DNA from: Legionella drozanskii LLAP-1
GTDB taxonomy: Bacteria > Pseudomonadota > Gammaproteobacteria > Legionellales > Legionellaceae
NCBI RefSeq assembly: GCF_001467585.1
Contig: NZ_LNXY01000003.1
Location: 1 to 64,000 of the forward strand
Length of the DNA stretch: 64,000 nucleotides
Direction: 5' to 3'
Shown here: in pieces, positions 54,168 to 63,334 of the stretch
Position numbering within the stretch: the stretch's first letter is position 1
How the letters are laid out: each line of letters begins with the position of its first letter
Translations under genes and position numbers: made by a program
The notes under the pieces: generated by a model
Database searches by the model: none
Told to the model about the DNA's origin: nothing
Seen by the model: the letters and a program-made list of their open reading frames with translations, nothing else

Positions 54168-57100
54168 ATGAACAATTCATTCTTTTGTAAAATATTTGGC
54201 ATGGTCAAGTGCGCTTTTTCTTCCCTATTTGGTCGAGTTAACTGGAGCAGTCCTCCTTGGGTGAATTATTTGCATCGTCAAGCCTCAACGAGTCCAAGGG
54301 TATTTTGGGGATTGGCCGCAGGACTTATGTTGATACTTTCGGGGCTGGGGTACAGCTACTACTGGTATAAACACTTGCCTAAACCGCAATTAATTGAAGC
54401 ATTAATTGCTGCACCTAAAATCACCCCGCTCGCCGAACAACTGATTCCAAATACTCTTAGTTTTAGTTTTGGTGATGGACCAGCAGATAATTTTACTAAT
54501 AAATCGGTTGCGCCCCTTAATTTAATTGGTAAAGAAGTCACGACCGGTATTGAATTATCGCCTACGATGCCTGGTAAATGGGTTTGGACAGATGATAGCA
54601 ATTTAGTGTTCACACCAGCTCAAGACTGGCCTGCTGATCAAACTTATTCTGTTCATTTCGCCAGAGATGTTTTTGCAGGCGATGCAAAAATGGCAAGTTA
54701 TGATTACTCTTTTTCAACTGAACCTTTTCAGGCCAAAGTTAGTGAATTAAAATTTTATCAAGATCCTGTGGATCCTAAAACTAGGCAGGCTGTTGCAACG
54801 GTTAACTTTAATTTTCCTGTAGACACGAACAGTTTCGAAGCTAAAACCTCCTTCATGTTGCAAGCCCTAAAAAACAACAAACGCGATTTAAATGCTCAAC
54901 AATATAAATTCACTGTCAGTTACGATGAACACAAACGCATAGCTTATATAAGCTCAGAAAATTTATCGCTCCCTGAAGTATCTCGTTACCTGGTGTTAAC
55001 ACTGGGTAAAGGCATTAAATCCAGCACAGGCTCGGGCAATTTAACCACTTCAGTGAGCCAGAATCTCTTAATTCCCGACAGCAGTAATTACCTTAAAATT
55101 AATCAGGCCGGAGCGTCAATTATTAGAAACGAACAAGACAGACCCGAGCAGGTTTTAACTATCGAATCCACTTTAGGCGTTACCGAGCCTGAAATAAACA
55201 AATCCTTGCATGTCTATTTATTACCGCAAAATTACCCTGCAACAGCCGCAGAGCCAGAAAAAACCAATTATGAATGGCAAACCCCAGGCGAAGTCACGGC
55301 AAATATCTTAGCATTAGCCAAACCACTCGCAATCCAAGCCCTGCCTACTGATCGCAATTATGCTAACTTACATAGCTATAAATTTAAGGCCTCAACACCG
55401 CAATATCTTTATTTAAAAATTGATAAAGGGATACGCGGCTTTGGTGATTTTGCACTCACTAAGGATTATGTTGCCATTATTAAAGCACCTGAATTTCTTA
55501 AAGAAATCAGCTTTCTTCATAAAGGCTCTTTACTTGCTCTTAGTAGTGAGAAAAAACTTTCAGTGCTCGTTCGTGGCTTGGCTGCTGTTAAATTTAATTT
55601 TGCGCGGGTATTGCCTGAGAATATTAATCAATTAGTCACTCAAACTGAAGGTGATTTCAATAACCCCTATTTTATTAATCAGAGTTTTAATCAACAAAAT
55701 ATCAGCCAAATTTTTTCCGAAATCCAACCATTTGATGCCGCAGATCTAACTAAACAACAATATACAACTTTAGATTTTACAAAATATCTCTCCGCTTCCG
55801 CTAATACAAACGGCCCGCAAGGTTTATTTCTATTGCAAGCGACGGCATGGGATCCGACCCAAAACATCGCCCTTGATGTTAACGCAAGTCGTTTGGTTCT
55901 GATTACGGATCTGGGATTAATCGTTAAAGATAACAATGATGGCTCTCATGATGTTTTTGTTCAGTCCATTACTCAAGGTACTCCGGTTAGTAATGCCACT
56001 GTCACCGTTTTAGGGAAAAATGGCTTGCCTGTATTGACACGAATGACCGATAATCAAGGTCGCGCAAACTTCCCTACCCTGCGTGATTTTGTCGATGATC
56101 GCGAACCTACTGTTTACTTAGCGAGTCTGGGTTCTGATGTTTCTTTTATTCCCTACAATAAATCTGGACGTCAACTGAATTACACACGTTTTGAGACCGG
56201 TGGACTTTATAGCAGCAATCCAGAATTAAACAGCTTATCTGCTTATCTATTTTCAGATAGAGGAATTTATCGCCCGGGTGATCCAGTTCATATCGGAACG
56301 ATTGTGAAACAAGCCTATGCCCGCTCTCAACCTGCGGGTTTGCCGCTGGAAGTGACTGTTACCGATCCGCGTGGTACTACTATTTACGATCAAAAATTTA
56401 CCCTTGATTCAACCGGCTTTTCAAGCTTTGACTTTCAAACCAATGCGACTTCGCCAACGGGTCAGTATTTTGTGAATCTTTATATTGTTAAAGATTCTCG
56501 CCCCGATAGCCTTTTGGGCTCAACCACCATTCGTGTCGCCGAATTTCAACCTGATCGCATGCGCATCACTTCAAACTTCTCTCAAGAAGCGACTCAAGGA
56601 TGGATTTCACCGACTGACCTTGTAGCTAAAGTTGGCTTATGGAATTTATACGGTGCACCGGCAGCAGATCGCAAAGTCTCTGCGAAAATTCTTCTTACTC
56701 CTAAACCTGTTCAGTTTGCCAAATATCCTGATTATATTTTTGCGGATCCACTGCTTGATCCGAATAAACCATCTAAAGTTTTTACCGATACTTTGGCGGA
56801 TAGCACAACGAATGAAAACGGTCAGGCTCAATTTAATTTGCATTTAGAACGCTTTGATAAGGCCACTTATCAGCTCAGTTTTTTTGCTGAGGGTTTTGAA
56901 GCGGAAGGCGGTCGTTCTGTTACAGCACAATCAACCGCTTTAGTTAGCCCGCTGCCTTATTTTATTGGTTATAAGCCGGATGGCGATCTCGCTTATATTA
57001 AACAAAACAGCGAGCGTTCCATTCATTTTATTGCGGTCAATCCTGAACTTATCCAGCAACAAGTTGGTGATTTAAAAAGACAGCTAGTTTCTCTACATCC

Positions 57101-59936
57101 CGTTTCTACACTGGTTAAAAAATCGGATGGAACCTATCAATATCAATCAATTATTCAATCAACGGTGATTGACACAAAACCTTTCACTATTGATGAACAG
57201 GGGACTCAATATAATTTGCCAACTCAGCAAGTTGGTGATTTTGCACTCAAGGTATTGGATAAAAACAATACTGAATTAAGTCAATTTAAATTTAGCATTG
57301 TTGGTACCAGCCAAGTCCCCCTATCTAAAAATGCTGAACTGAGCGTTAAATTGGATAAATCCGAATATAAAGCCGGTGAAGATATTGAGCTACAAATCAC
57401 TGCGCCTTACACCGGTTCTGGTTTAATTACTATTGAACGCGATAAAGTGTACGCCACTCAATGGTTTAAAACCGAAACTACAAGTTCCGTACAGAAAATT
57501 CATATCCCAGATAATTTACAGGGCAATGCTTATGTCAATGTCAGTTTTGTGCGTAATTGGGACTCGCCTGATATTTTCATCACTCCTCTAAGTTACTCTG
57601 TCACACCCTTCAATTTAAACCACGACAATCAAAGCGTGCATATTGAACTGGAAACAGCGGAGGTGGCACGCCCTGGTGAGCCTTTTACTATTGGTTATAA
57701 GACTGATAAGCCCGGAAAAATCATTGTGTTTGCTATCGATGAAGGAATTTTACAAGTCACCCATTTTGTAACGCCAGATCCCCTTGCTTTCTTTTTTCAA
57801 AAACATGCCCTTGAAGTGATCACCCAACAAACGGTCGATCAAATTCTACCTAAATTTGTTCAAGATAGAGAAATTTCTGCTGTTGGTGGTGATGGAGGCG
57901 AGGAACTTTTGACCAATCATCTCAACCCATTTAAGCGCAAAACGGATTTGCCCGTGGCATATTGGTCAGGAATTTTGGACAGCGACTCGAGTCCACGACA
58001 AGTCACTTATCAGGTTCCCGATTATTTTAATGGTAGTTTACGAGTGATGGCGGTTGCTGTTGCTAGTGACGCGGTGGGTTCGACGGAAAAGAAATCAGAG
58101 ATCCGAGGGGATTTTATTATCAATCCTAATACGCCAACTTTTGTCGCGCCAGGTGATGAATTTGTCATCACAGCAAGCGTGGCTAACAATGTTAAAGATT
58201 CAGCTACTAATGCTCAAGTGTCTGTGCAATTAACAACAACAGCTGGGTTAGAAATTATCGGTCCTAATAATGAAACCTTAGCCATCGATGAGGGTAAAGA
58301 AAAAACTGTGCAATTTAAGCTGCGCGCAAATTCTTTATTAGGCTCAGCTAATATAAGTCTGGTAGCAAGTTCAGGAGATAAGTCATCGAAAATGGATTCG
58401 ACCTTAAGTGTTCGCCCAGCCAGCGCTTTTATGACTTCTGTGATCAGCGGTAGTTCAAATGATACTCGTACCTTGGTCAATATTGATCGAAACGTTTATC
58501 CTGAACATCGCAGTGTCCAAGCCGCAATATCCTCAAGCCCTCTCATTTTAGTTGCAGGTTTACAGCGCTATTTGGATGGCTTTCCTTATGGATGCACAGA
58601 ACAATTAACCAGCGAAGCCCTACCTTTGTTAGCAATGGCTGGTCAAACTTGGTTTGCAAATGACTCTCGAGTTATTACTGATAAAATCAATATGACCATT
58701 CAAATGCTCGGACAACGGCAAATGTCGAATGGTGGCTTTAGTTACTGGCCCGGTTTAGCTGATAATGCAAACAACGCTTTCGCCTCTGTCTACGCTATGC
58801 AGTTTTTAACCGAAGCTAGAGCACAGGATTACAGCGTTCCAGCTGATTTATTTAGTGCGGGGTTAGGTTATTTACGTGATTTAGCCACTCAAACACCTAG
58901 CGATTTAGCTAAGGCGCGTATTCAAGCTTATGCTATTTATATTTTAACGCGGAATGAAATCGTTACCACAAATTATGTGACTAACCTACAGCTCTACTTG
59001 GATCAAAATCAACCGCAATGGCAAATAGATCTAACTGCAGCTTATATTGCTTCGACCTACCAGTTACTAAAAAGTAGCGCTGAAGCTAATCAGTTGATTG
59101 CCCAGTATAAACCTCAAGCTAAATCGGCGATGGAAACTGATTTTTATGATAGTAATATTGCAGATGCGCAATATCTTTATTTAATAGCCCGGCATTTCCC
59201 TGAACGTTTAGTAAACATGGGCAATACGCTGGTTATGTCCTTAGTCAAGGCTATCAACAGTAATGATATCAACACGGTTTTATCTGGCTATATTAGCATG
59301 GCTTTAAGTGCATATGACCAATCACAGCCAAGCTCAGCTAAGATTGCATCGTTTTCAATAAAAGAGCTGCTTAGAAATAACCAAGAAAAAACCTTGACTA
59401 CTGCGAATAATAACTATGAAAAAGCAGATGTCGATATGGATGCCAAACAAGTTAGCTTTATTAATCCGACTAAAAAAACATATTTCTATCAATTAACACA
59501 GTCCGGCTTTGATAAGCAATTAGCGTCTAAAGAAACCAAACAAGGCATCGAGGTATATCGTGAATATCATGATCAGAATGGTAAGGTGATCACTAATACG
59601 GTACTCGGTTCAGAAATTGAAGTACATATTCAACTGCGGTCCACAGATAATCCTTATCTAAGCAACATTGCTATTGTTGACCTCTTACCTGGAGGTTTCG
59701 AGGTTGTTCGAGATTCCATTAACAATGAAAACGTGGAGTATGCCGATGTACGTGAAGATCGAGTGGTGTTTTTCACCAGCATCGATAGCACCGCAAAAGA
59801 AATTGTTTATCGCATAAAAGCGATTAATACAGGGATTTTCACAGTACCGGCTATTTTGGCTGAATCAATGTATGATCCTAATACACGTGCCAATGGCGTC
59901 GCTGGTAAGTTTGAAGTGACTAACAGCTCTAGATAA
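54168..59936 (+). CDS. bacterial alpha-2-macroglobulin with thioester (YfhM-like)
   Basis: 1922 residues. After an N-terminal anchor helix (FWGLAAGLMLILSGLGYSYYW) come macroglobulin-like beta domains, with the MG3/MG4-type stretch FSDRGIYRPGDPVHIGTIVK. The thioester is intact: YGCTEQ (Cys-x-Glu-Gln) near residue 1480, followed by a helical thioester domain and a receptor-binding-like end. It traps proteases covalently in the periplasm, protecting the cell when the outer membrane is breached, and works with PBP1C. E. coli YfhM is a shorter lipoprotein; this one has no lipobox and is held by a helix. A repeat element begins 8 bases after the stop. Confidence 0.92.
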   Translation: MNNSFFCKIFGMVKCAFSSLFGRVNWSSPPWVNYLHRQASTSPRVFWGLAAGLMLILSGLGYSYYWYKHLPKPQLIEALIAAPKITPLAEQLIPNTLSFSFGDGPADNFTNKSVAPLNLIGKEVTTGIELSPTMPGKWVWTDDSNLVFTPAQDWPADQTYSVHFARDVFAGDAKMASYDYSFSTEPFQAKVSELKFYQDPVDPKTRQAVATVNFNFPVDTNSFEAKTSFMLQALKNNKRDLNAQQYKFTVSYDEHKRIAYISSENLSLPEVSRYLVLTLGKGIKSSTGSGNLTTSVSQNLLIPDSSNYLKINQAGASIIRNEQDRPEQVLTIESTLGVTEPEINKSLHVYLLPQNYPATAAEPEKTNYEWQTPGEVTANILALAKPLAIQALPTDRNYANLHSYKFKASTPQYLYLKIDKGIRGFGDFALTKDYVAIIKAPEFLKEISFLHKGSLLALSSEKKLSVLVRGLAAVKFNFARVLPENINQLVTQTEGDFNNPYFINQSFNQQNISQIFSEIQPFDAADLTKQQYTTLDFTKYLSASANTNGPQGLFLLQATAWDPTQNIALDVNASRLVLITDLGLIVKDNNDGSHDVFVQSITQGTPVSNATVTVLGKNGLPVLTRMTDNQGRANFPTLRDFVDDREPTVYLASLGSDVSFIPYNKSGRQLNYTRFETGGLYSSNPELNSLSAYLFSDRGIYRPGDPVHIGTIVKQAYARSQPAGLPLEVTVTDPRGTTIYDQKFTLDSTGFSSFDFQTNATSPTGQYFVNLYIVKDSRPDSLLGSTTIRVAEFQPDRMRITSNFSQEATQGWISPTDLVAKVGLWNLYGAPAADRKVSAKILLTPKPVQFAKYPDYIFADPLLDPNKPSKVFTDTLADSTTNENGQAQFNLHLERFDKATYQLSFFAEGFEAEGGRSVTAQSTALVSPLPYFIGYKPDGDLAYIKQNSERSIHFIAVNPELIQQQVGDLKRQLVSLHPVSTLVKKSDGTYQYQSIIQSTVIDTKPFTIDEQGTQYNLPTQQVGDFALKVLDKNNTELSQFKFSIVGTSQVPLSKNAELSVKLDKSEYKAGEDIELQITAPYTGSGLITIERDKVYATQWFKTETTSSVQKIHIPDNLQGNAYVNVSFVRNWDSPDIFITPLSYSVTPFNLNHDNQSVHIELETAEVARPGEPFTIGYKTDKPGKIIVFAIDEGILQVTHFVTPDPLAFFFQKHALEVITQQTVDQILPKFVQDREISAVGGDGGEELLTNHLNPFKRKTDLPVAYWSGILDSDSSPRQVTYQVPDYFNGSLRVMAVAVASDAVGSTEKKSEIRGDFIINPNTPTFVAPGDEFVITASVANNVKDSATNAQVSVQLTTTAGLEIIGPNNETLAIDEGKEKTVQFKLRANSLLGSANISLVASSGDKSSKMDSTLSVRPASAFMTSVISGSSNDTRTLVNIDRNVYPEHRSVQAAISSSPLILVAGLQRYLDGFPYGCTEQLTSEALPLLAMAGQTWFANDSRVITDKINMTIQMLGQRQMSNGGFSYWPGLADNANNAFASVYAMQFLTEARAQDYSVPADLFSAGLGYLRDLATQTPSDLAKARIQAYAIYILTRNEIVTTNYVTNLQLYLDQNQPQWQIDLTAAYIASTYQLLKSSAEANQLIAQYKPQAKSAMETDFYDSNIADAQYLYLIARHFPERLVNMGNTLVMSLVKAINSNDINTVLSGYISMALSAYDQSQPSSAKIASFSIKELLRNNQEKTLTTANNNYEKADVDMDAKQVSFINPTKKTYFYQLTQSGFDKQLASKETKQGIEVYREYHDQNGKVITNTVLGSEIEVHIQLRSTDNPYLSNIAIVDLLPGGFEVVRDSINNENVEYADVREDRVVFFTSIDSTAKEIVYRIKAINTGIFTVPAILAESMYDPNTRANGVAGKFEVTNSSR

Positions 59937-59943
59937 TCAGTTT

Positions 59944-60179
59944 GTTGGGCCAAGGCCCTTAGGTATCGTCACTTTTTTTGAATAATGTTTCGAGCCAAAT
60001 CCAGAGTTTTACTGAACCGTTCAGCCTGAGGAGAAGTGCCAGCGACGTCTCGAAGGCCTGTCCTGAGGCACTCGTCGAGGGGGGCTTTGCACCAAGGCTT
60101 CGAGACAGCGCTACGCGCACCCGAGCATCCTGAGGCTCTCGAAGGACTCAGCCCGAACGGATCGAGCTACTGATTGGGG
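59944..60179. repeat. MITE-like element, copy B (inverted to copy A, with an insert)
   Basis: Reading plus, it matches the complement of copy A: GGTATCGTCACTTTTTTTGA, then CCGTTCAGCCTGAGGAG, GCCAGCGACGTCTCGA, CCTGTCCTGAGGCACTCG and finally CCCGAACGGATCGAGCTACTG. Relative to copy A it has about 66 extra bases after GGCACTCG (itself palindromic, with CTTCGAGACAGCGC) and lacks the second terminal repeat after GATTGG. It begins right after the alpha-2-macroglobulin stop. Confidence 0.8.
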
Positions 60180-60299
60180 TTCTAGGCCAGAGCCGTCTAA
60201 ATTTCCGGACTTACAGGTCAACCTTGTGCTGACAAACGCTGCTCGTTTAATTTACAATTGATTTATGTACTATAATCATAAAAAGTATTGAGGTATGCT

Positions 60300-60473
60300 A
60301 TGTTTGCATTAGTGAATTGTAATAATTTTTACGCGAGCTGTGTTTGTCCAAACCAATCGATTTCGAGCAGATTTAGCGCAATATTGTCAATCGATGCCCT
60401 TTAAAATGATTCATCCTACTGATGATTTAATGGTTATACCAAGATTGCAAAACGTAATTTCCCATTTTTAATG
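60300..60473 (+). pseudogene. umuC: umuC (DNA polymerase V) 5' remnant
   Basis: The ATG at 60300 is preceded by TTGAGG and starts MFALVNCNNFYASC, the diagnostic N-terminus of UmuC-type Y-family polymerases (catalytic Asp of the VDCNNFY motif changed to Asn here). After 34 codons a TAA ends the frame. A second frame continues the family resemblance briefly (NRFRADLAQ, like the ERxFRPDL stretch) to a stop at about 60473. Everything else of the 420-residue gene is gone. It fills most of the interval between copy B of the repeat and the SDR-VKOR gene; the remaining bases show nothing recognisable. Confidence 0.65.
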
Positions 60474-60539
60474 TATATATAATTATTTCAGATTATAGTA
60501 ATAAGTGTTTAATCGTAGATTTTATAAAAGGATTTTTAT

Positions 60540-62996
60540 ATGGCTAAGAAAACCGACAAACCAATTGTTATTATAACCGGTTCCAGTGGTAAAATAGGGA
60601 CTGCTCTTAGTCATGCTTTACGCAGCTCTTATAAAATTGTGGGATTTGACCAAGACAAAGATGCCTGTGAGATTCCCTGTGATCTTACATCGGATGCATC
60701 TTTAGCACTATCTTTTCGACTATTCAAAGAAAAATATGGAAGTAAGATTGCTGCAGTGATCCATCTTGCAGCCTATTTTGACTTTACAGGTGAAGAGTCT
60801 TCTTTGTATGAGTCGGTAAATATAAATGGTACAAAAAATTTACTTTTGGCATTACAGGGTTTTGAGGTAGAACGATTTATCTACGCCAGTACCATGCTTG
60901 TCCATGAGCCTTGTATTTTAGGAGATACCATTGATGAAAATGCTCCTCTCTTGCCTAAATGGGCATATCCAAAATCCAAATTAGAAGCGGAAAAAGTAAT
61001 TAAACAATGTCATGGAAAAATACCTTATCTGATTTTGCGCCTGGCAGGTTTATATGATGACATGACTTGCGTTCCAACACTGGCTAACCAAATAGCTCGA
61101 ACCTATGAACGAGAGATTAAAAGTCATTTATATGCAGGGGATTTAAACGTTGGCCAGGCATTTATTCATCAGAAAGACATGATAGACCTTTTTAAAAAAG
61201 CTCTTTTATATCGTAATGAATTATCGAAACATGAAGTCATTCTTGCTGGAGAACCTCAAACAGTTAGCTATGGAAGATTGCAAAATCAAATAACTCAATT
61301 AATACATGGAGAACAATCTTCGCTCTATAAAGTTCCTTCAACTGTCGCTAAAGCAGCGGCCTGGTTAGAGCACCAGGCAGAACCATTGATACCTGATGAT
61401 TTTGATCAGGGTGAAAAACCATTTATTCGTTCGTTCATGATAGATCTTTCTTCAGATCATTATGCTTTAGATATTACTAAAGCCAAAAAACATCTCCATT
61501 GGGAACCCAAACATTCAATTGAAGAAACCCTTCCTAAAATTATCGAATCTTTAAAGGCTGATCCGGGGATTTGGTATAAAAAAAATAGATTAGTCCAACC
61601 AGATTGGATGGTTGCCATTAAGCATAATCCAGAGAAAATACGCTCCATTTATGAGACTAACTTCCGCAAACAACACCAACAAAACTTATGGGTACATTTT
61701 TTAAATATGGGTTTTGGATTGTGGTTAATAACCTCGCCAGCTTCCCTAAGCTACACCTCTTATCCTCTAACATTAAGTGATATTGTTAGTGGAAGTATAC
61801 TTCTTTTATTCGCATCATTAAGTTTATCTTGGCGTTTCTCATCAGCTCGATGGGTTTGTGCTTTAATTGGTCTGTGGTTAATATTTGCTCCTTTGATCTT
61901 TTGGGCGCCTACCGCCGTTGCATATTTAAATGATACTCTTATTGGCACATTAATTGTTGGCTTTTCGGTAATAGTTCGACCCGACCTAGGAGTCGCTCCT
62001 AATGCTGCTTTAGAAGGACCTATTATTCCTCCTGGATGGGATTTTTCTCCTTCAAGCTGGTTCCAGCGGTTGCCGATAATCATCTTAGCTTATGTCGGTT
62101 TTTTTATTTCACGATATATGGCTGCTTACCAACTCGGTCATATTGAGCAGGTATGGGAACCGTTTTTTATGGGATATCTACCTGATGCAAAAAATGGAAC
62201 CGAAGAAATTATTACGTCTTCTATATCTAAAGCGTTTCCAGTTCCAGATGCAGGTCTGGGTGCTGCAGTTTATATTTTAGAAATTTTAACAGGTATTATA
62301 GGTGGTTCAAATCGGTGGCGTACCATGCCATGGTTGGTGCTTTTGTTTGGTATTATGATTGTGCCATTAGGAATAGTCTCGATTACTTTTATCGTTATTC
62401 AACCTATTCTTTTAAATACATGGTGTACTTTATGCCTAATTGCTGCGATTGCTATGCTCATTCAAGTCCCTTATTCCTTTGATGAATTAATTGCAACAGG
62501 TACCTTTCTTTGGCGAAGATGGAAAGCAGGCAGGCCTTTATTAAGAATTTTATTTGTTGGTGATAGTGATGAGGAGAGAGTTCAATCTAGAAATGAAGTA
62601 GATAATTTTGAGCAATCGCCTCTCGTAATTCTGCGAGAAATGTTAAGCGGAGGCATATCGTTGTCTTGGAATTTAATAGGATGCATGCTCATCGGGATTT
62701 GGTTAATGTTTACACGTATTACTTTAGGCACAACAGAGTCAATGGCTAATAGTGATCATCTCATTGGCTGTCTTATTTTAACGATAACCATTACAGCATT
62801 AGCTGAAACAGTTCGTACTGTGCGTCTCCTTAACTTATTTTTAGCTATAGCCTTGTTTATTACACCATTTATTTTTAACTCATCAGGGTTGGGATGCTTT
62901 GCAAGCATTGTTAGTGGAACTCTTTTATTTTTCCTTTCTATTCCCAGAGGAAAAATTCGATCTTCATACGGCGCTTGGAATATGGCTATTTTTTAA
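60540..62996 (+). CDS. SDR-SPW-VKOR-SPW multidomain membrane protein
   Basis: 818 residues. Residues 1-350 are an extended SDR/epimerase-type domain (ITGSSGKIGTALS; catalytic YPKSK, Tyr143 and Lys147). After a linker, residues about 385-480 form an SPW-type helical repeat (MGFGLWLITSPASLSY, GLWLIFAPLIFWAP). Residues about 510-660 are a vitamin K epoxide reductase-like four-helix domain with the active CxxC at WCTLC (Cys629, Cys632). A second SPW-like helix group ends the chain. The loop Cys pair that normally shuttles electrons in VKOR is missing (TSSISKAFPVPDAGLGA has none). Function unknown; a membrane thiol/quinone redox enzyme coupled to a nucleotide-binding domain is possible. Confidence 0.75.
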   Translation: MAKKTDKPIVIITGSSGKIGTALSHALRSSYKIVGFDQDKDACEIPCDLTSDASLALSFRLFKEKYGSKIAAVIHLAAYFDFTGEESSLYESVNINGTKNLLLALQGFEVERFIYASTMLVHEPCILGDTIDENAPLLPKWAYPKSKLEAEKVIKQCHGKIPYLILRLAGLYDDMTCVPTLANQIARTYEREIKSHLYAGDLNVGQAFIHQKDMIDLFKKALLYRNELSKHEVILAGEPQTVSYGRLQNQITQLIHGEQSSLYKVPSTVAKAAAWLEHQAEPLIPDDFDQGEKPFIRSFMIDLSSDHYALDITKAKKHLHWEPKHSIEETLPKIIESLKADPGIWYKKNRLVQPDWMVAIKHNPEKIRSIYETNFRKQHQQNLWVHFLNMGFGLWLITSPASLSYTSYPLTLSDIVSGSILLLFASLSLSWRFSSARWVCALIGLWLIFAPLIFWAPTAVAYLNDTLIGTLIVGFSVIVRPDLGVAPNAALEGPIIPPGWDFSPSSWFQRLPIIILAYVGFFISRYMAAYQLGHIEQVWEPFFMGYLPDAKNGTEEIITSSISKAFPVPDAGLGAAVYILEILTGIIGGSNRWRTMPWLVLLFGIMIVPLGIVSITFIVIQPILLNTWCTLCLIAAIAMLIQVPYSFDELIATGTFLWRRWKAGRPLLRILFVGDSDEERVQSRNEVDNFEQSPLVILREMLSGGISLSWNLIGCMLIGIWLMFTRITLGTTESMANSDHLIGCLILTITITALAETVRTVRLLNLFLAIALFITPFIFNSSGLGCFASIVSGTLLFFLSIPRGKIRSSYGAWNMAIF

Positions 62997-63031
62997 TTCA
63001 CTCCATTAGAAAATGACTTTTTCCTTTAATT

Positions 63032-63190
63032 TCAAGTTTGTTTAGTCCTGGATTTTGACTTTCTCTTTTGTTTAGCTTTATGCTTATTCACTTTATCACA
63101 AACCCCTTCTGTAGGTAGGGTGTTAGGTGTTATCTCGCAAATATTTTCTATGTCGAGGACCTCGGGATGATCTTCCTTGTGTTTTTTCAT
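63032..63190 (-). CDS. small Lys-rich hypothetical protein
   Basis: 52 residues (MKKHKEDHPEVLDIENICEI, later NKHKAKQKRKSKSRTKQT). AAGGG lies 7 bases before ATG 63190, a good ribosome-binding site. The first half is acidic with two Cys in all, the second strongly basic. No family is recognised. It lies in the 340-base gap between the VKOR fusion and the permease, both of which end toward it. Confidence 0.55.
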   Translation of the reverse strand: MKKHKEDHPEVLDIENICEITPNTLPTEGVCDKVNKHKAKQKRKSKSRTKQT

Positions 63191-63334
63191 AACATACCCT
63201 TAAGTAGATAATTTATTACTATAATATGATTTTAGCAGCTAATTCGAGTATGGGATAAAAGAATGCCCCCTTATCTCCAGGTATATATATATGACCAAAG
63301 AAATGGTATGAAAATCATAGATACGTGGGGAATT

